Below, piece after piece: positions 18,442 through 27,907 of a stretch of 64,000 nucleotides of DNA; position 1 is the first letter of the stretch; every line of letters begins with the position of its first letter. Below the pieces are notes generated by a model that had not been told where the DNA came from, made no database searches, and saw nothing but the letters and a program-made list of their open reading frames with translations. The position numbers and the translations under genes were made by a program. The DNA is from Saccharospirillaceae bacterium (GTDB lineage: Bacteria; Pseudomonadota; Gammaproteobacteria; Pseudomonadales; Oceanobacteraceae), in NCBI GenBank assembly GCA_022448365.1, contig JAKVCS010000005.1, positions 310,001 through 374,000 on the forward strand, given 5' to 3'.

Positions 18442-20154
18442 ATGCGCCAAAAGCTTGAATCGGAGCTGGAATTTGATGCAGAAAAACACAAAGCGGCAGC
18501 GGAAACTCATCCGGTGTTTAATCAGCCCACCGCATTGGAAAACTATAATGCTTATACCAGCGATGTTGCGCTGCAATATTGGACTAAGGCATACGCTGGC
18601 GCATGGGCTGAAGAGCGTTTACAGCAATACGGAGCATTAGCCGGTGGCGAATTAATTGAGGCCGGTTTTCTCGCCAACGAAAACAAACCAACCTTTCAGT
18701 CACATGACCGTTTTGGCAATCGCATCGACTTAGCCAAGTTTCATCCGGCGTACCATGAGTTAATGAACTGTGCAATTGAAGCGGGTTTGCATTCGTTACC
18801 CTGGGTAGAAAAAGACTCAGAAGGCCATCGTCAAAAAGGTGCGCACGTTGCCCGGGCAGCCATGGAATACATGCATAATCAGGCGGATTCTGGATCGGGT
18901 TGTCCATTAACGATGACTTTTGCTGCGGTGCCAGCATTGCAGTATTCGCCTGAGGTGGCGAAACAATGGATTCCAAAAATTGTCGCTAAAAAGTACGACG
19001 GCCGTAATATCCCTTTTTACGAAAAAGCCGGTGTCACCATCGGTATGGCTATGACTGAAAAACAGGGAGGCTCAGACGTGGGTGCCAATACTACCCGCGC
19101 CTATCCGTTAACGGATGAGCTGGGTAATGGACAAGAGTATGAGCTGGTTGGTCATAAATGGTTTTGCTCTGCACCGATGTGTGATGCCTTTTTAATTCTG
19201 GCCTACACCGAAAAAGGTCTGTCGTGTTTTCTGATGCCACGCTGGCGCCCGGATGGCAGCAAAAATGCAATGTACATTCAGCGCCTGAAAAATAAGCTGG
19301 GTAATATTTCTAACGCGTCATCGGAAATTGAATTGCGAGGCGCGTATGCCTGGATGATCGGCGACGAAGGTCGCGGTGTTCGGACGATTATTGAAATGGT
19401 GTCGATGACCCGCTTCGATTGTATGGTTGGATCGGCTGCACTGATGCGCGGTGCCTTAGCACAGGCGATCCACCACACGTCTGGCCGAAGTGCGTTCGGC
19501 AATAATCTGCATCAGCAGCCATTAATGCAAAACGTCTTAGCAGACATGGCACTGGAATCCGAGGCGGCACTGGCAATGACCATGCGTGTCGGACATGCGT
19601 TGGATAATCTTGATGATGAACATGAAAATTTGTTCGCCCGCCTAGCCACAGCCGTTGGTAAATACTGGATCTGTAAGCGTGCACCACACTTCACGTATGA
19701 GGCAATGGAGTGCATCGGTGGTGTGGGGTATGTTGAGGACAATGTTTTGCCTCGTCATTACCGCGAAGCTCCGGTGAATGCCATCTGGGAAGGTTCAGGT
19801 AACGTACAGTGTCTTGATGTACTGCGAGCCATGGCAAAAGAACCTGCAGTGGTTGACGTTTTTATGAATGAACTAAAACGTGCTGCGGGTCACTACCCCG
19901 CTTACGACCAATACCTGGTTGCACTGCAGGCCGAGTTCGTTGATACGAGTACGCTGGAATACCGCTCAAGATCGGTGGTTGATAAGCTGGCCATTGCGTT
20001 GCAGGCATCGGTACTGATTCAGAAAGGTGAAAGAGACATTGCCGCTGCTTATGTCGGCTCGCGTATCATCCATAACGGTACGGTTAACCTGGGTACTCTG
20101 GGGACGGATGTTAACTGTGCTGCTATCATGAAGCGTGCTCAGCCACAGCTGTAG
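18442..20154 (+). CDS. AidB-like acyl-CoA dehydrogenase
   Basis: 570 aa from the ATG at 18442, which has GAGGAAACC just upstream; an in-frame ATG at 18364 overlapping the TetR gene is less likely. FAD-dependent dehydrogenase fold with GMAMTEKQGGSDVGANTT near residue 200 and the helical C-domain with GGVGYVEDNVLPRHYREAPVN near 435. The N-terminus (FNQPTALENYN, RFGNRIDLAKFHPAYH) is that of the AidB subfamily rather than of short fatty-acid dehydrogenases. E. coli AidB belongs to the alkylation response; its natural substrate is unresolved. It probably shares a transcript with the upstream TetR gene. Confidence 0.88.
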   Translation: MRQKLESELEFDAEKHKAAAETHPVFNQPTALENYNAYTSDVALQYWTKAYAGAWAEERLQQYGALAGGELIEAGFLANENKPTFQSHDRFGNRIDLAKFHPAYHELMNCAIEAGLHSLPWVEKDSEGHRQKGAHVARAAMEYMHNQADSGSGCPLTMTFAAVPALQYSPEVAKQWIPKIVAKKYDGRNIPFYEKAGVTIGMAMTEKQGGSDVGANTTRAYPLTDELGNGQEYELVGHKWFCSAPMCDAFLILAYTEKGLSCFLMPRWRPDGSKNAMYIQRLKNKLGNISNASSEIELRGAYAWMIGDEGRGVRTIIEMVSMTRFDCMVGSAALMRGALAQAIHHTSGRSAFGNNLHQQPLMQNVLADMALESEAALAMTMRVGHALDNLDDEHENLFARLATAVGKYWICKRAPHFTYEAMECIGGVGYVEDNVLPRHYREAPVNAIWEGSGNVQCLDVLRAMAKEPAVVDVFMNELKRAAGHYPAYDQYLVALQAEFVDTSTLEYRSRSVVDKLAIALQASVLIQKGERDIAAAYVGSRIIHNGTVNLGTLGTDVNCAAIMKRAQPQL

Positions 20155-20320
20155 CCGTCTTCCTTTGGTGCTTTGCTAAAAAACGATGTCGTATACCACC
20201 GGGTATGCGACAGCAGTGTCATTGTTATCCTCTCTTTCTGGTTGCCAGACCTGCGTTATGGCAACTCGGCTGTAATTAAGGCAACATCAGGCGGCTATCT
20301 GTAGTCAGAAAGGAATGGGC

Positions 20321-23300
20321 ATGGCGGCTTGTATTGCACGGAGTATTAAAAACCTGTTACGACTGGCTGCATTCAGTCTGATTTTACATGGTATTTTTCC
20401 GGCGGTTACGGTTCAGGCAGAAGCGCTGCTGGCGAATTTGACGCAGGCTGAGCGTGACTGGCTACTACAACACCCTGTGATTCCTCTCGGCGTCGATGGA
20501 CGTTGGCCACCGGTTGATTTTCTGAATGAGGAGGGCGAAGTCTCCGGTATTCTTAAAGACCACCTGGATTATCTGCAACAGGTACTGGGTGTACAGTTTG
20601 AAGCGCAACGCTTCAGTAGTTTTGGCGAAATGGCCAAAGCAGCGCAACAAGGGTTAATTCCACTTGCTGCCACGATGGTCGAGACACCGGCCCGACAACA
20701 ACACTTGTGGTTTACCCAACCTTATTTTGCAGCGATGAAGGTGCTGGTCAGTAATCGTACCGGTGAATACTTTGATAGCTTCGCTTCCTTGGAAGATAAA
20801 ACGCTTGCTATTGAAGAGGGGTTTTATTTGGTTGATATCATTAAAAAAAACTACCCCGGTATTGAGACTCGTGTGTTTCCCTCGACGGAAAAAGCGTTAA
20901 TTGCATTATCTACGGGTAGGGTTGACGCTTATATCGGTAATCAGGCCGTTGTGCGTTGGGTAATGAATAATCTGCAGTTAACGAATCTGGTGGTTTCAGG
21001 GGAAACCGGAATGCCATTGGCATTACAGCGATTTTCAGTTTTTAAAGATCCGGAATGGCAACCGCTGGTTGGTATCATTGATAAAGCACTGCTATCAATC
21101 TCTGAAAAGAAAAAACAAACGATCCTGTCGAATTGGATGGCATTGCGTAAACTGCCGGCGAATAACACACTATTTACGCTCACAGAGTTCGAAAAAACCT
21201 ACCTGAAGCCGTTCTCTTCGTTGACCATGGGTAGCGATGCCAATTGGCCGCCGTTCGATTTTGTCGACGGTGACGGTAAACCCAGAGGGTTGTCTGTAGA
21301 GTATAACGAACTGGTTAGCCGCCTGATTAATAAACCATTTGAACCTGTGTATCACACGTCGTGGCAGCAAACCTTAAAAGCATTTGAGCGTGGTGAGCTG
21401 GATTTAATTTCAGGCGTAACTCCGACAATAGAACGACGTGAATATATGGCGTTTACTAAACCTTATATGGTGCATCCATATATGATTCTGGTACACAGCG
21501 ATACTCGTTTTGTGAACAGTTTTTCTGACCTCAATGGCAAACGTGTTGGTGTTGGTGCCAGCTATGCCATTGAAGATATTCTCAAACGTGATCAGCCTGA
21601 TATTGATCTGGTGTCTTTTATTAGCAGCGAAGAGGCACTCATTGCTCTGAGCGCAAAAGAGATTGATGCCTATGTAGGATTATTAGGCACTTCATCCTGG
21701 ATACTGGAAACCGTTGGCATTCGTAATGTGAAGGTCGCGGCACCCACTAATTATCAATACAAGCAATCCATTGGTGTGCGAAAAGATAAACCTGAGCTGG
21801 TCGACATTCTTAATAAAGCCATTGATCATATTCCAGACTATAAACGTCAGGAAATTAAAAATAACTGGTTTAAAGTTGAATTCGAGCATCAGGTAAACCG
21901 GGCTCAGATAGTCGAAGCAGTAGTTATTACTCTGGCTGTGATTATCCCCATCATGATTGTGATTCTGATTTGGAATCGCACATTAAATCAGGCGCGGGAA
22001 CGCCTTCAGGAAAGCCAGAAACATTTGGCAGAGGCAAAAGATGCTGCAGAACAAGCCAGTCAATTTAAAAGTCAGTTTTTAGCGAATATGTCGCATGAAA
22101 TTCGCACGCCGATGAATGCCATTGTGGGTATGAATCATTTGCTACTGCGTTCTGGTTTGAACGATCGACAACAGCAATACGCCGATAAGATCAAACAATC
22201 GGCAACGGCATTATTAGGAGTGATCAACGATATTCTCGATTTTTCTAAAGTGGAAGCAGGGCGGCTCGATATTGAACACGTACCGTTTAATCTTCATCGT
22301 GTATTCACCGAATTATCGGACATGCTGGCATTAAAAGCGGCAGAGAAAGGCATCGAAGTATTGTTGGATGTTGAGCCAGGCATCGCTGTGAATCTGGTCG
22401 GTGATCCGCTTCGTCTTGGTCAGGTATTGATTAATCTAACGCAGAATGCGATTAAATTTACCGATCAGGGAGAAGTCGTTGTCACCGTGCGCGAGCTATC
22501 CCGTAAGGATGATCAGAGCGAATTGGAATTTACCGTTCGCGATACGGGGATGGGTATTGCTGCAGATAATATGCAGCGTTTATTCGAACCTTTTACTCAG
22601 GTTGATGGCAGTAGCACCCGAAAATATGGTGGTACCGGTTTGGGTCTGAATATATCTCGTCAGCTGGTTAATCTGATGGGCGGTCAGTTAAATGCCAGTA
22701 GTGTCCCTGGCGAGGGCAGTTGCTTCAGCTTCTGTCTGAATATTACCACTCAGGACGACAGTAACCAAAATCAGTTCGTACCCGACTCGCAGCTGAAGGG
22801 TTTAAAAGTTCTGGTGATTGATGATAACCCAAGCGCGCGCCAGTTATTTCGGGAAATGCTCGAGTCCTTCTCTTTTCAGGTTGATACCCTGGCCGGCGGA
22901 GAGGAAGCTGTATTCCTGTTACAACAACAGGAACTCTATGACGATCCATATGGCCTGGTGATAGCCGATTGGCAAATGCCAGGCATGAATGGTATCGACA
23001 CTTTGCGGGGTATTCGCCAGGCATCGTTGTTGCACAAACCAGCGACGATACTGATCACGGCCTATGGTCGTGAAGATGTGTTGGCCAGCGCTGAGAATCA
23101 TCAGCTGGATGCATTATTAATAAAGCCAGTTAATGCGTCGACTTTATTCGATACGGTTATGCGTATCTTTAATAAACGTATCCCAATTAATAATCGTCCG
23201 CACGATACGAGCAATGTGTGGCTGCAAGGTAATGTGTTGTTGGTCGAAGACCATGAAATTAACCAGGCTGTTGCTCAGGAGTTTTTGCACTCGGTCGGCA

Positions 23301-24259
23301 TTATTGCAGACACCGCCAGTAATGGCGTTGAAGCGATTGAAGCTCTTAAGGATAAAGACTACGACCTGGTATTGATGGATTTACAGATGCCGGTGATGGA
23401 CGGTTTACATGCCACTGCTATCATTCGTCAGAATGCGCGTCATCAAGAGCTGCCGATTGTGGCTATGACGGCGCATGCAATGGAGGGAGACCGCGAGCGT
23501 TGTTTGGCCACAGGTATGAACGATCACATTAGCAAACCGATCGATCCAGACCTGTTTGTCACGATGTTGCAGCAATGGTTGGAGCCTGCGCCACGGCAGC
23601 AACATCAAACCCTGGCAACCCAGCAACTGCAGGATCGCCTTGAACATGTTGGTGGTATTGATCTGGAATGGGGGATCGAACGTGTGGGCGGTAACCGCCC
23701 GTTGTACTTTAATTTACTGACAAGCTTCTATCACAAGCATTGCAACGACTATCATGCAATTAAGCACGCCTTAATTGAGCAGGACTTCGATAGGGCATTG
23801 CGACTGACGCACACACTGCGTGGTGTTGCCGGTAATATCGGCGCTCGTCTGTTCGAGAAAGATGCAGCTGAGCTGGAGTCCTTATTGCGCTATTCGCGAC
23901 AACCAGGCCAGCAGGTGCTAGCCGGGATTTTATGGCAACGATTCTGCGAAAGCTTCCGGTTGGTATTTGCTAATCTGGGCCGCAGTGAGTTGATAAAACA
24001 ACAGGGTAATAGAACCAGCGGTCAACCTGACAGCCGTGCATCTCTGGCGCAACAAGTAAAGCCGGATGATGCGCAGCAGACACTGAAAAAACTGGAAGCG
24101 TTATTACAGGCGGGTGATGCCAGTGCACAACAAGAGGTAGCTGCAGTGCAGACGCTGTTGTCACAGGAATTAGCGATTAAGTTGGGGGAGTTGGTTGACG
24201 AGTTTGAATTTGAACAAGCCCGCCAGCTGGTTACCAATGTTCTGAAACAACAGGAGTGA
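20321..24259 (+). CDS. BvgS-like hybrid sensor histidine kinase
   Basis: 1312 aa from the ATG at 20321, preferred over 20315 because AAGGA is 6 nt upstream. Order of domains: signal peptide; two periplasmic type-3 solute-binding (Venus flytrap) domains at roughly 50-270 and 290-515; a membrane helix near 530-555; a short coil; HisKA with the phospho-His in ANMSHEIRTPMNA near 591; HATPase with DTGMGI and GGTGLGL; receiver 1 (VLVIDDNPSARQ, Asp in VIADWQMPG near 883); receiver 2 (LLVEDHEINQ, Asp in VLMDLQMPVMDG near 1019); and Hpt with His in LTHTLRGVAGN near 1163. This is a full four-step phosphorelay sensing a small periplasmic ligand, possibly an amino acid. It overlaps no gene and runs into the HD-GYP regulator 3 nt later. 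Confidence 0.93.
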   Translation: MAACIARSIKNLLRLAAFSLILHGIFPAVTVQAEALLANLTQAERDWLLQHPVIPLGVDGRWPPVDFLNEEGEVSGILKDHLDYLQQVLGVQFEAQRFSSFGEMAKAAQQGLIPLAATMVETPARQQHLWFTQPYFAAMKVLVSNRTGEYFDSFASLEDKTLAIEEGFYLVDIIKKNYPGIETRVFPSTEKALIALSTGRVDAYIGNQAVVRWVMNNLQLTNLVVSGETGMPLALQRFSVFKDPEWQPLVGIIDKALLSISEKKKQTILSNWMALRKLPANNTLFTLTEFEKTYLKPFSSLTMGSDANWPPFDFVDGDGKPRGLSVEYNELVSRLINKPFEPVYHTSWQQTLKAFERGELDLISGVTPTIERREYMAFTKPYMVHPYMILVHSDTRFVNSFSDLNGKRVGVGASYAIEDILKRDQPDIDLVSFISSEEALIALSAKEIDAYVGLLGTSSWILETVGIRNVKVAAPTNYQYKQSIGVRKDKPELVDILNKAIDHIPDYKRQEIKNNWFKVEFEHQVNRAQIVEAVVITLAVIIPIMIVILIWNRTLNQARERLQESQKHLAEAKDAAEQASQFKSQFLANMSHEIRTPMNAIVGMNHLLLRSGLNDRQQQYADKIKQSATALLGVINDILDFSKVEAGRLDIEHVPFNLHRVFTELSDMLALKAAEKGIEVLLDVEPGIAVNLVGDPLRLGQVLINLTQNAIKFTDQGEVVVTVRELSRKDDQSELEFTVRDTGMGIAADNMQRLFEPFTQVDGSSTRKYGGTGLGLNISRQLVNLMGGQLNASSVPGEGSCFSFCLNITTQDDSNQNQFVPDSQLKGLKVLVIDDNPSARQLFREMLESFSFQVDTLAGGEEAVFLLQQQELYDDPYGLVIADWQMPGMNGIDTLRGIRQASLLHKPATILITAYGREDVLASAENHQLDALLIKPVNASTLFDTVMRIFNKRIPINNRPHDTSNVWLQGNVLLVEDHEINQAVAQEFLHSVGIIADTASNGVEAIEALKDKDYDLVLMDLQMPVMDGLHATAIIRQNARHQELPIVAMTAHAMEGDRERCLATGMNDHISKPIDPDLFVTMLQQWLEPAPRQQHQTLATQQLQDRLEHVGGIDLEWGIERVGGNRPLYFNLLTSFYHKHCNDYHAIKHALIEQDFDRALRLTHTLRGVAGNIGARLFEKDAAELESLLRYSRQPGQQVLAGILWQRFCESFRLVFANLGRSELIKQQGNRTSGQPDSRASLAQQVKPDDAQQTLKKLEALLQAGDASAQQEVAAVQTLLSQELAIKLGELVDEFEFEQARQLVTNVLKQQE

Positions 24260-24262
24260 GGA

Positions 24263-25363
24263 ATGGAGAAGGAACGTATTTTAATCGTCGATGATGAAGC
24301 CTTTTACATAAAAGTTCTGGTGGAACTCCTCAGTCCTGACTATCACATCACGTTGGCAAAAAGTGGCGAGCAGGCACTGAAGCTGATGGAAGCAGAGCCT
24401 TTGCCCGACCTGATATTACTGGATGTTCTGATGCCGGGTCTGAGTGGCTATGAAGTGTGTCAGGCGATTAAAGATGACGCACGTACACAGGATATTCCGG
24501 TTATTTTCCTTACGGTTAAAAGCGAAGTGGAGGACGAGATAAACGGGTTCGAAAGTGGTGCCTGTGATTACATTGCCAAACCATTTTCACCGCCGATTGT
24601 AACCGCCCGAGTGGCCACGCACCTGGCGCTACAGCGCTCGCGTAACGAGTTAAAAGAGTATGCTGAGCATCTTGAGCAACGTGTTCGGGAGCGCACTCAA
24701 GAGATTTCCCGAACCCAGGATGTTGCCATTTTCTGTATGACATCCCTTGCTGAAACGCGTGATATTGAAACCGGTATGCATATTCGTCGTACTCAGCATT
24801 ATGTCCGTGCGTTAGCCGAGCACCTGAGTAGCCATGAGCGTTTTAATACGCTGCTAAACGATGACTTTATTGAATTATTGTTTAAGTCCGCACCACTGCA
24901 CGATATTGGTAAAGTGGGTGTGCCTGATGGGATTTTATTAAAGCCTGGAAAACTCGATGCCAATGAGTGGCAGGAAATGAAACGCCACACGGAGTATGGC
25001 AGAGCGGCGATTGATAATGCTGAAAAAGAATACGGCTCGTCGCCATTTCTCCGTGTCGCCAAAGAAATTGCCAGTTACCACCATGAACGTTGGGATGGCA
25101 GTGGGTATCCAGAGGGCCTAAAAGAGGAACAAATTCCACTCGCTGCGCGACTGATGGCGGTTGCAGATTGTTTTGATGCGCTGATTTCTAAGCGGGTTTA
25201 TAAATCTGCATTCAGCTTTAAGCAAGCCGGGCAGATCATTCGGGATGGTCGTGGCAGCCATTTTGATCCAGATGTTGTGGATGCCTTCATAGCGCTGGAG
25301 TCGGTATTTATCGACATTGCAGAGCGCTTCGCAGATGAGGAGATAACGGCTCCCGGTATGTGA
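24263..25363 (+). CDS. Response regulator with HD-GYP phosphodiesterase domain
   Basis: 366 aa. The receiver domain spans residues 5-120 with DD10-11, phosphoacceptor Asp54 (ILLDVLMPG) and the Lys in IAKPFSPP. A coiled linker (EHLEQRVRERTQE) joins it to the HD-GYP domain, with HDIGK at about 213-217, an His in KRHTEYG and HHERWDGSGYPEGL at about 273-286. HD-GYP proteins hydrolyse cyclic di-GMP. It begins 3 nt after the hybrid kinase stop and is almost surely its output partner, so the ligand sensed in the periplasm would lower c-di-GMP. The RpfG-type layout is the same. Confidence 0.93.
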   Translation: MEKERILIVDDEAFYIKVLVELLSPDYHITLAKSGEQALKLMEAEPLPDLILLDVLMPGLSGYEVCQAIKDDARTQDIPVIFLTVKSEVEDEINGFESGACDYIAKPFSPPIVTARVATHLALQRSRNELKEYAEHLEQRVRERTQEISRTQDVAIFCMTSLAETRDIETGMHIRRTQHYVRALAEHLSSHERFNTLLNDDFIELLFKSAPLHDIGKVGVPDGILLKPGKLDANEWQEMKRHTEYGRAAIDNAEKEYGSSPFLRVAKEIASYHHERWDGSGYPEGLKEEQIPLAARLMAVADCFDALISKRVYKSAFSFKQAGQIIRDGRGSHFDPDVVDAFIALESVFIDIAERFADEEITAPGM

Positions 25364-25373
25364 CGGGAGCCGT
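25346..25373. terminator. GC-rich hairpin over the HD-GYP stop codon
   Basis: Perfect 10-bp stem ACGGCTCCCG / CGGGAGCCGT with an 8-nt loop. It overlaps the TGA at 25361-25363 and has no T run on either strand, so it may act as a weak bidirectional stop or stabilise the convergent transcripts. Confidence 0.45.
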
Positions 25374-25382
25374 CGGTGGTGA

Positions 25383-25748
25383 TTATTCGCTGGCAGCAAC
25401 AGGCTCTTGTTCGTTAGCCGAAGGCTCTGCGTCCTGAATTAATTCTTCGTCGGTTTGGCTATTATCAGCCGCAGCATTCTGACAATCCCAGCCCCAGCCT
25501 TGTTGCTTTGCAACAAATGCCTGGGCTTTTTCTTCACAATAGCCTTCCGCATTCTGAGCGTTCCACAGCGTTTGTGTGCCGGTTGATTTGGTATATTGCA
25601 CCTCACATGGCACGCTGCTTTCACCGTTGTAGACCACTTCAATGACACGGGTTTCGGCATCGTGTGTACAAACAGTTTTGCTGTTTTCAATTGCCATAGT
25701 GGCGGAGGTCAACAGAGTCAGTGAGATTAAGGCGAGTGATTTTTTCAT
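25383..25748 (-). CDS. Small secreted hypothetical protein
   Basis: 121 aa. The start is the ATG at 25748, which has AAAGGAAATCG upstream and begins a clear Sec signal peptide (MKKSLALISLTLLTSATMA). The frame is open further upstream, but that part crosses the rho terminator and is not coding. The mature part has four Cys (VCTHDA, PCEVQY, YCEEKA, WDCQNA), suggesting two disulfides in the periplasm, and an acidic C-terminal tail. The YCEEKAQAF phrase recurs in small periplasmic hypothetical proteins of related bacteria. Function unknown. It is downstream of rho but separated by the terminator at 25894. Confidence 0.75.
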   Translation of the reverse strand: MKKSLALISLTLLTSATMAIENSKTVCTHDAETRVIEVVYNGESSVPCEVQYTKSTGTQTLWNAQNAEGYCEEKAQAFVAKQQGWGWDCQNAAADNSQTDEELIQDAEPSANEQEPVAASE

Positions 25749-25893
25749 GACGATTTCCTTTCTTGTGTGAATAATTAACAGCGTTAATAGAAAGGATTTT
25801 GCTCCAATGGTCAATCTCAGGTTGAGGGTATCTTTTGAATGGACAGATGCTGGTCGGTTTGTGGCAGTCTGGAGCAGACAGGTCGGACTAACA

Positions 25894-25931
25894 GGCATAA
25901 AAAAACCACCTTGCGGTGGTTTTTTTATGCC
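25894..25931. terminator. Strong bidirectional terminator after rho
   Basis: Perfect inverted repeat with 17-bp arms (GGCATAAAAAAACCACC and its complement) around TTGC. A T run follows the stem on both strands. It ends 14 nt before the rho stop codon side and isolates rho from the small secreted gene. Confidence 0.92.
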
Positions 25932-25944
25932 ATTGGTGTCGGGC

Positions 25945-27207
25945 TTACTTGCCGCCACGCATGGAATCAAAGAACTCATCATTGGTTTTGGTCTGGCGCA
26001 GTTTATCGAGCATAAACTCGATTGCCTGCACATCTTCCATTTCGCTCATCAGCTTACGCAGAATCCACAACCGTTGCAGATCGGCTTCGCGGAACATCAT
26101 GTCTTCACGACGGGTGCCTGAACGACGGATATTGATTGCCGGGTAGATACGTTTTTCAGCAATCTTACGATCCAGGTGTAACTCCTGGTTACCGGTACCT
26201 TTAAATTCTTCGAAGATCACCTCGTCCATTTTTGAACCGGTATCGACCAGCGCAGTTGCAATGATGGTCAATGAACCACCTTCTTCAACATTTCGCGCTG
26301 CACCAAAGAAACGCTTTGGCTTTTCCAGTGCGTTGGCATCAACACCACCGGTTAATACTTTACCCGAGCTCGGTACAACGGTGTTGTATGCACGTGCCAA
26401 ACGGGTGATGGAATCCAGCAGAATGACGACGTCGCGTTTGTGTTCAACCAGACGCTTAGCTTTTTCGATCACCATCTCAGCAACCTGAACATGACGCGCT
26501 GGCGGCTCGTCGAAGGTCGATGCCACAACCTCGCCACGAACGGAGCGACGCATTTCAGTAACTTCCTCCGGACGCTCGTCGATCAACAATACGATCAGTT
26601 CTGCTTCAGGGTTGTTGCGGGTAATCGCTTGTGCTGTGGTTTGCAGCAGCATCGTTTTACCGGCTTTTGGCGGCGCGACAATCAGACCACGCTGACCTTT
26701 ACCGATCGGAGCAATCAGATCGAGTACACGAGAGGACAAATCCTCCGTAGAGCCGTTACCGACTTCCAGTACCAGGCGCTCATCCGGGAACAACGGCGTC
26801 AGGTTTTCAAATAAGATTTTTGATTTTGCATTTTCTGGTTTGTCGTCGTTAATTTTCGCGACTTTCAGCATTGCAAAATAACGTTCGCCATCTTTTGGTG
26901 GGCGAATTTTACCTTCAATCTTGTCACCTTTACGCAGGTTGAAGCGACGAATCTGGCTCGGAGATACATAAATATCGTCCGGACCTGCCAGGTAGGAACT
27001 GCTGGCACTGCGCAGGAAACCGAAACCATCCTGAAGGATCTCAAGCACACCCTCTCCGTAAATGTCTTCACCACCTTTGGCGTGGTTTTTTAAGATCGCA
27101 AAGATGATGTCCTGCTTACGTGTACGGCTCACGTGTTCCAGGTTCATTTCTTTAGCGATGGCTAACAGCTCAGGTACAGATTTGAGTTTAAGATCGGAAA
27201 GATTCAT
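25945..27207 (-). CDS. rho: Transcription termination factor Rho
   Basis: 420 aa, standard length. The N-terminal SAP-like and OSB RNA-binding fold ([15 protein letters not shown], then GFGFLRS near 75 and [16 protein letters not shown] near 92) is followed by the hexameric ATPase core with Walker [13 protein letters not shown] near 175, Walker [11 protein letters not shown] near 260, the Q-loop and the [20 protein letters not shown] region. Rho is the RNA-dependent helicase that ends transcription of unstructured RNAs. trxA lies upstream on the same strand, an order common in gammaproteobacteria. Confidence 0.97.
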   Translation of the reverse strand: MNLSDLKLKSVPELLAIAKEMNLEHVSRTRKQDIIFAILKNHAKGGEDIYGEGVLEILQDGFGFLRSASSSYLAGPDDIYVSPSQIRRFNLRKGDKIEGKIRPPKDGERYFAMLKVAKINDDKPENAKSKILFENLTPLFPDERLVLEVGNGSTEDLSSRVLDLIAPIGKGQRGLIVAPPKAGKTMLLQTTAQAITRNNPEAELIVLLIDERPEEVTEMRRSVRGEVVASTFDEPPARHVQVAEMVIEKAKRLVEHKRDVVILLDSITRLARAYNTVVPSSGKVLTGGVDANALEKPKRFFGAARNVEEGGSLTIIATALVDTGSKMDEVIFEEFKGTGNQELHLDRKIAEKRIYPAINIRRSGTRREDMMFREADLQRLWILRKLMSEMEDVQAIEFMLDKLRQTKTNDEFFDSMRGGK

Positions 27208-27406
27208 ACAGGTAGGTTTGTGATATTAGACAATTAAAAGATTTAAATAGAAGAGGCGCCAGGACGGCGTTGGATGATTCAAGACTATAGACAGGAATTT
27301 TTGGGGTGTCTACAGCGAAAACGCATAAAAAGTGTAGTTTCCGGTTTTTTATGCCTTTCTCGCCCGAAAACGGCAAGGTTAAGCCGTCTTCGTGCAGGAA
27401 ACACTC

Positions 27407-27733
27407 TTATAAAGACTGTTCAATAAAAGCAGTCAGCTCAGACTTGCTCATGGCACCGATTTTGGTGGCTTCAGCATTGCCATTTTTGAACAGGATCAGA
27501 GTTGGGATAGAGCGGATACCAAATTTAGGCGCAGTCGCTTCGTTCTGATCGATGTTCAGCTTGGCGATTTTCAGCTTGCCCTGGTATTCCTCAGCGATCT
27601 CTTCCAATACCGGAGCGATCATTTTACAAGGACCACACCATTCAGCCCAAAAATCCACCAGTACAGGTACGTCAGAACCCAGTACGTCAGCGTCAAATGA
27701 ATCGTCAGATACGGTCAGGATATGGTCACTCAT
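27407..27733 (-). CDS. trxA: Thioredoxin 1
   Basis: 108 aa, standard length. The active site is WCGPC at residues 32-36, with buried Asp27 and the cis-Pro in [10 protein letters not shown]. It is the general dithiol reductant of the cytoplasm, recharged by TrxB. It lies between ppx (divergent) and rho (same strand), as in Pseudomonas. A weak hairpin at 27370-27387 with a short T run on the minus strand may terminate it. Confidence 0.96.
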   Translation of the reverse strand: MSDHILTVSDDSFDADVLGSDVPVLVDFWAEWCGPCKMIAPVLEEIAEEYQGKLKIAKLNIDQNEATAPKFGIRSIPTLILFKNGNAEATKIGAMSKSELTAFIEQSL

Positions 27734-27907
27734 GTGTTTCCCCTTAGTTTCCAGATTGGAATGTTAGTTGTGCTACTCAGCAGAATGCGCCTATTGTACG
27801 CCCGGATTGTATGGAATCAATTCGAGATTCCCGCTCAGGCGTGTATTCTTCTGAATAGAGGTAATTCCTCTATATAGTGTCAGCATAAAGAATTTCAAGA
27901 GCGCCTT

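Noticed and set aside
25749-26033. N-terminal extension of the small secreted protein at 25383
   Set aside because: The open frame runs through the rho terminator; the ATG at 25748 has a ribosome site and starts a clean signal peptide.
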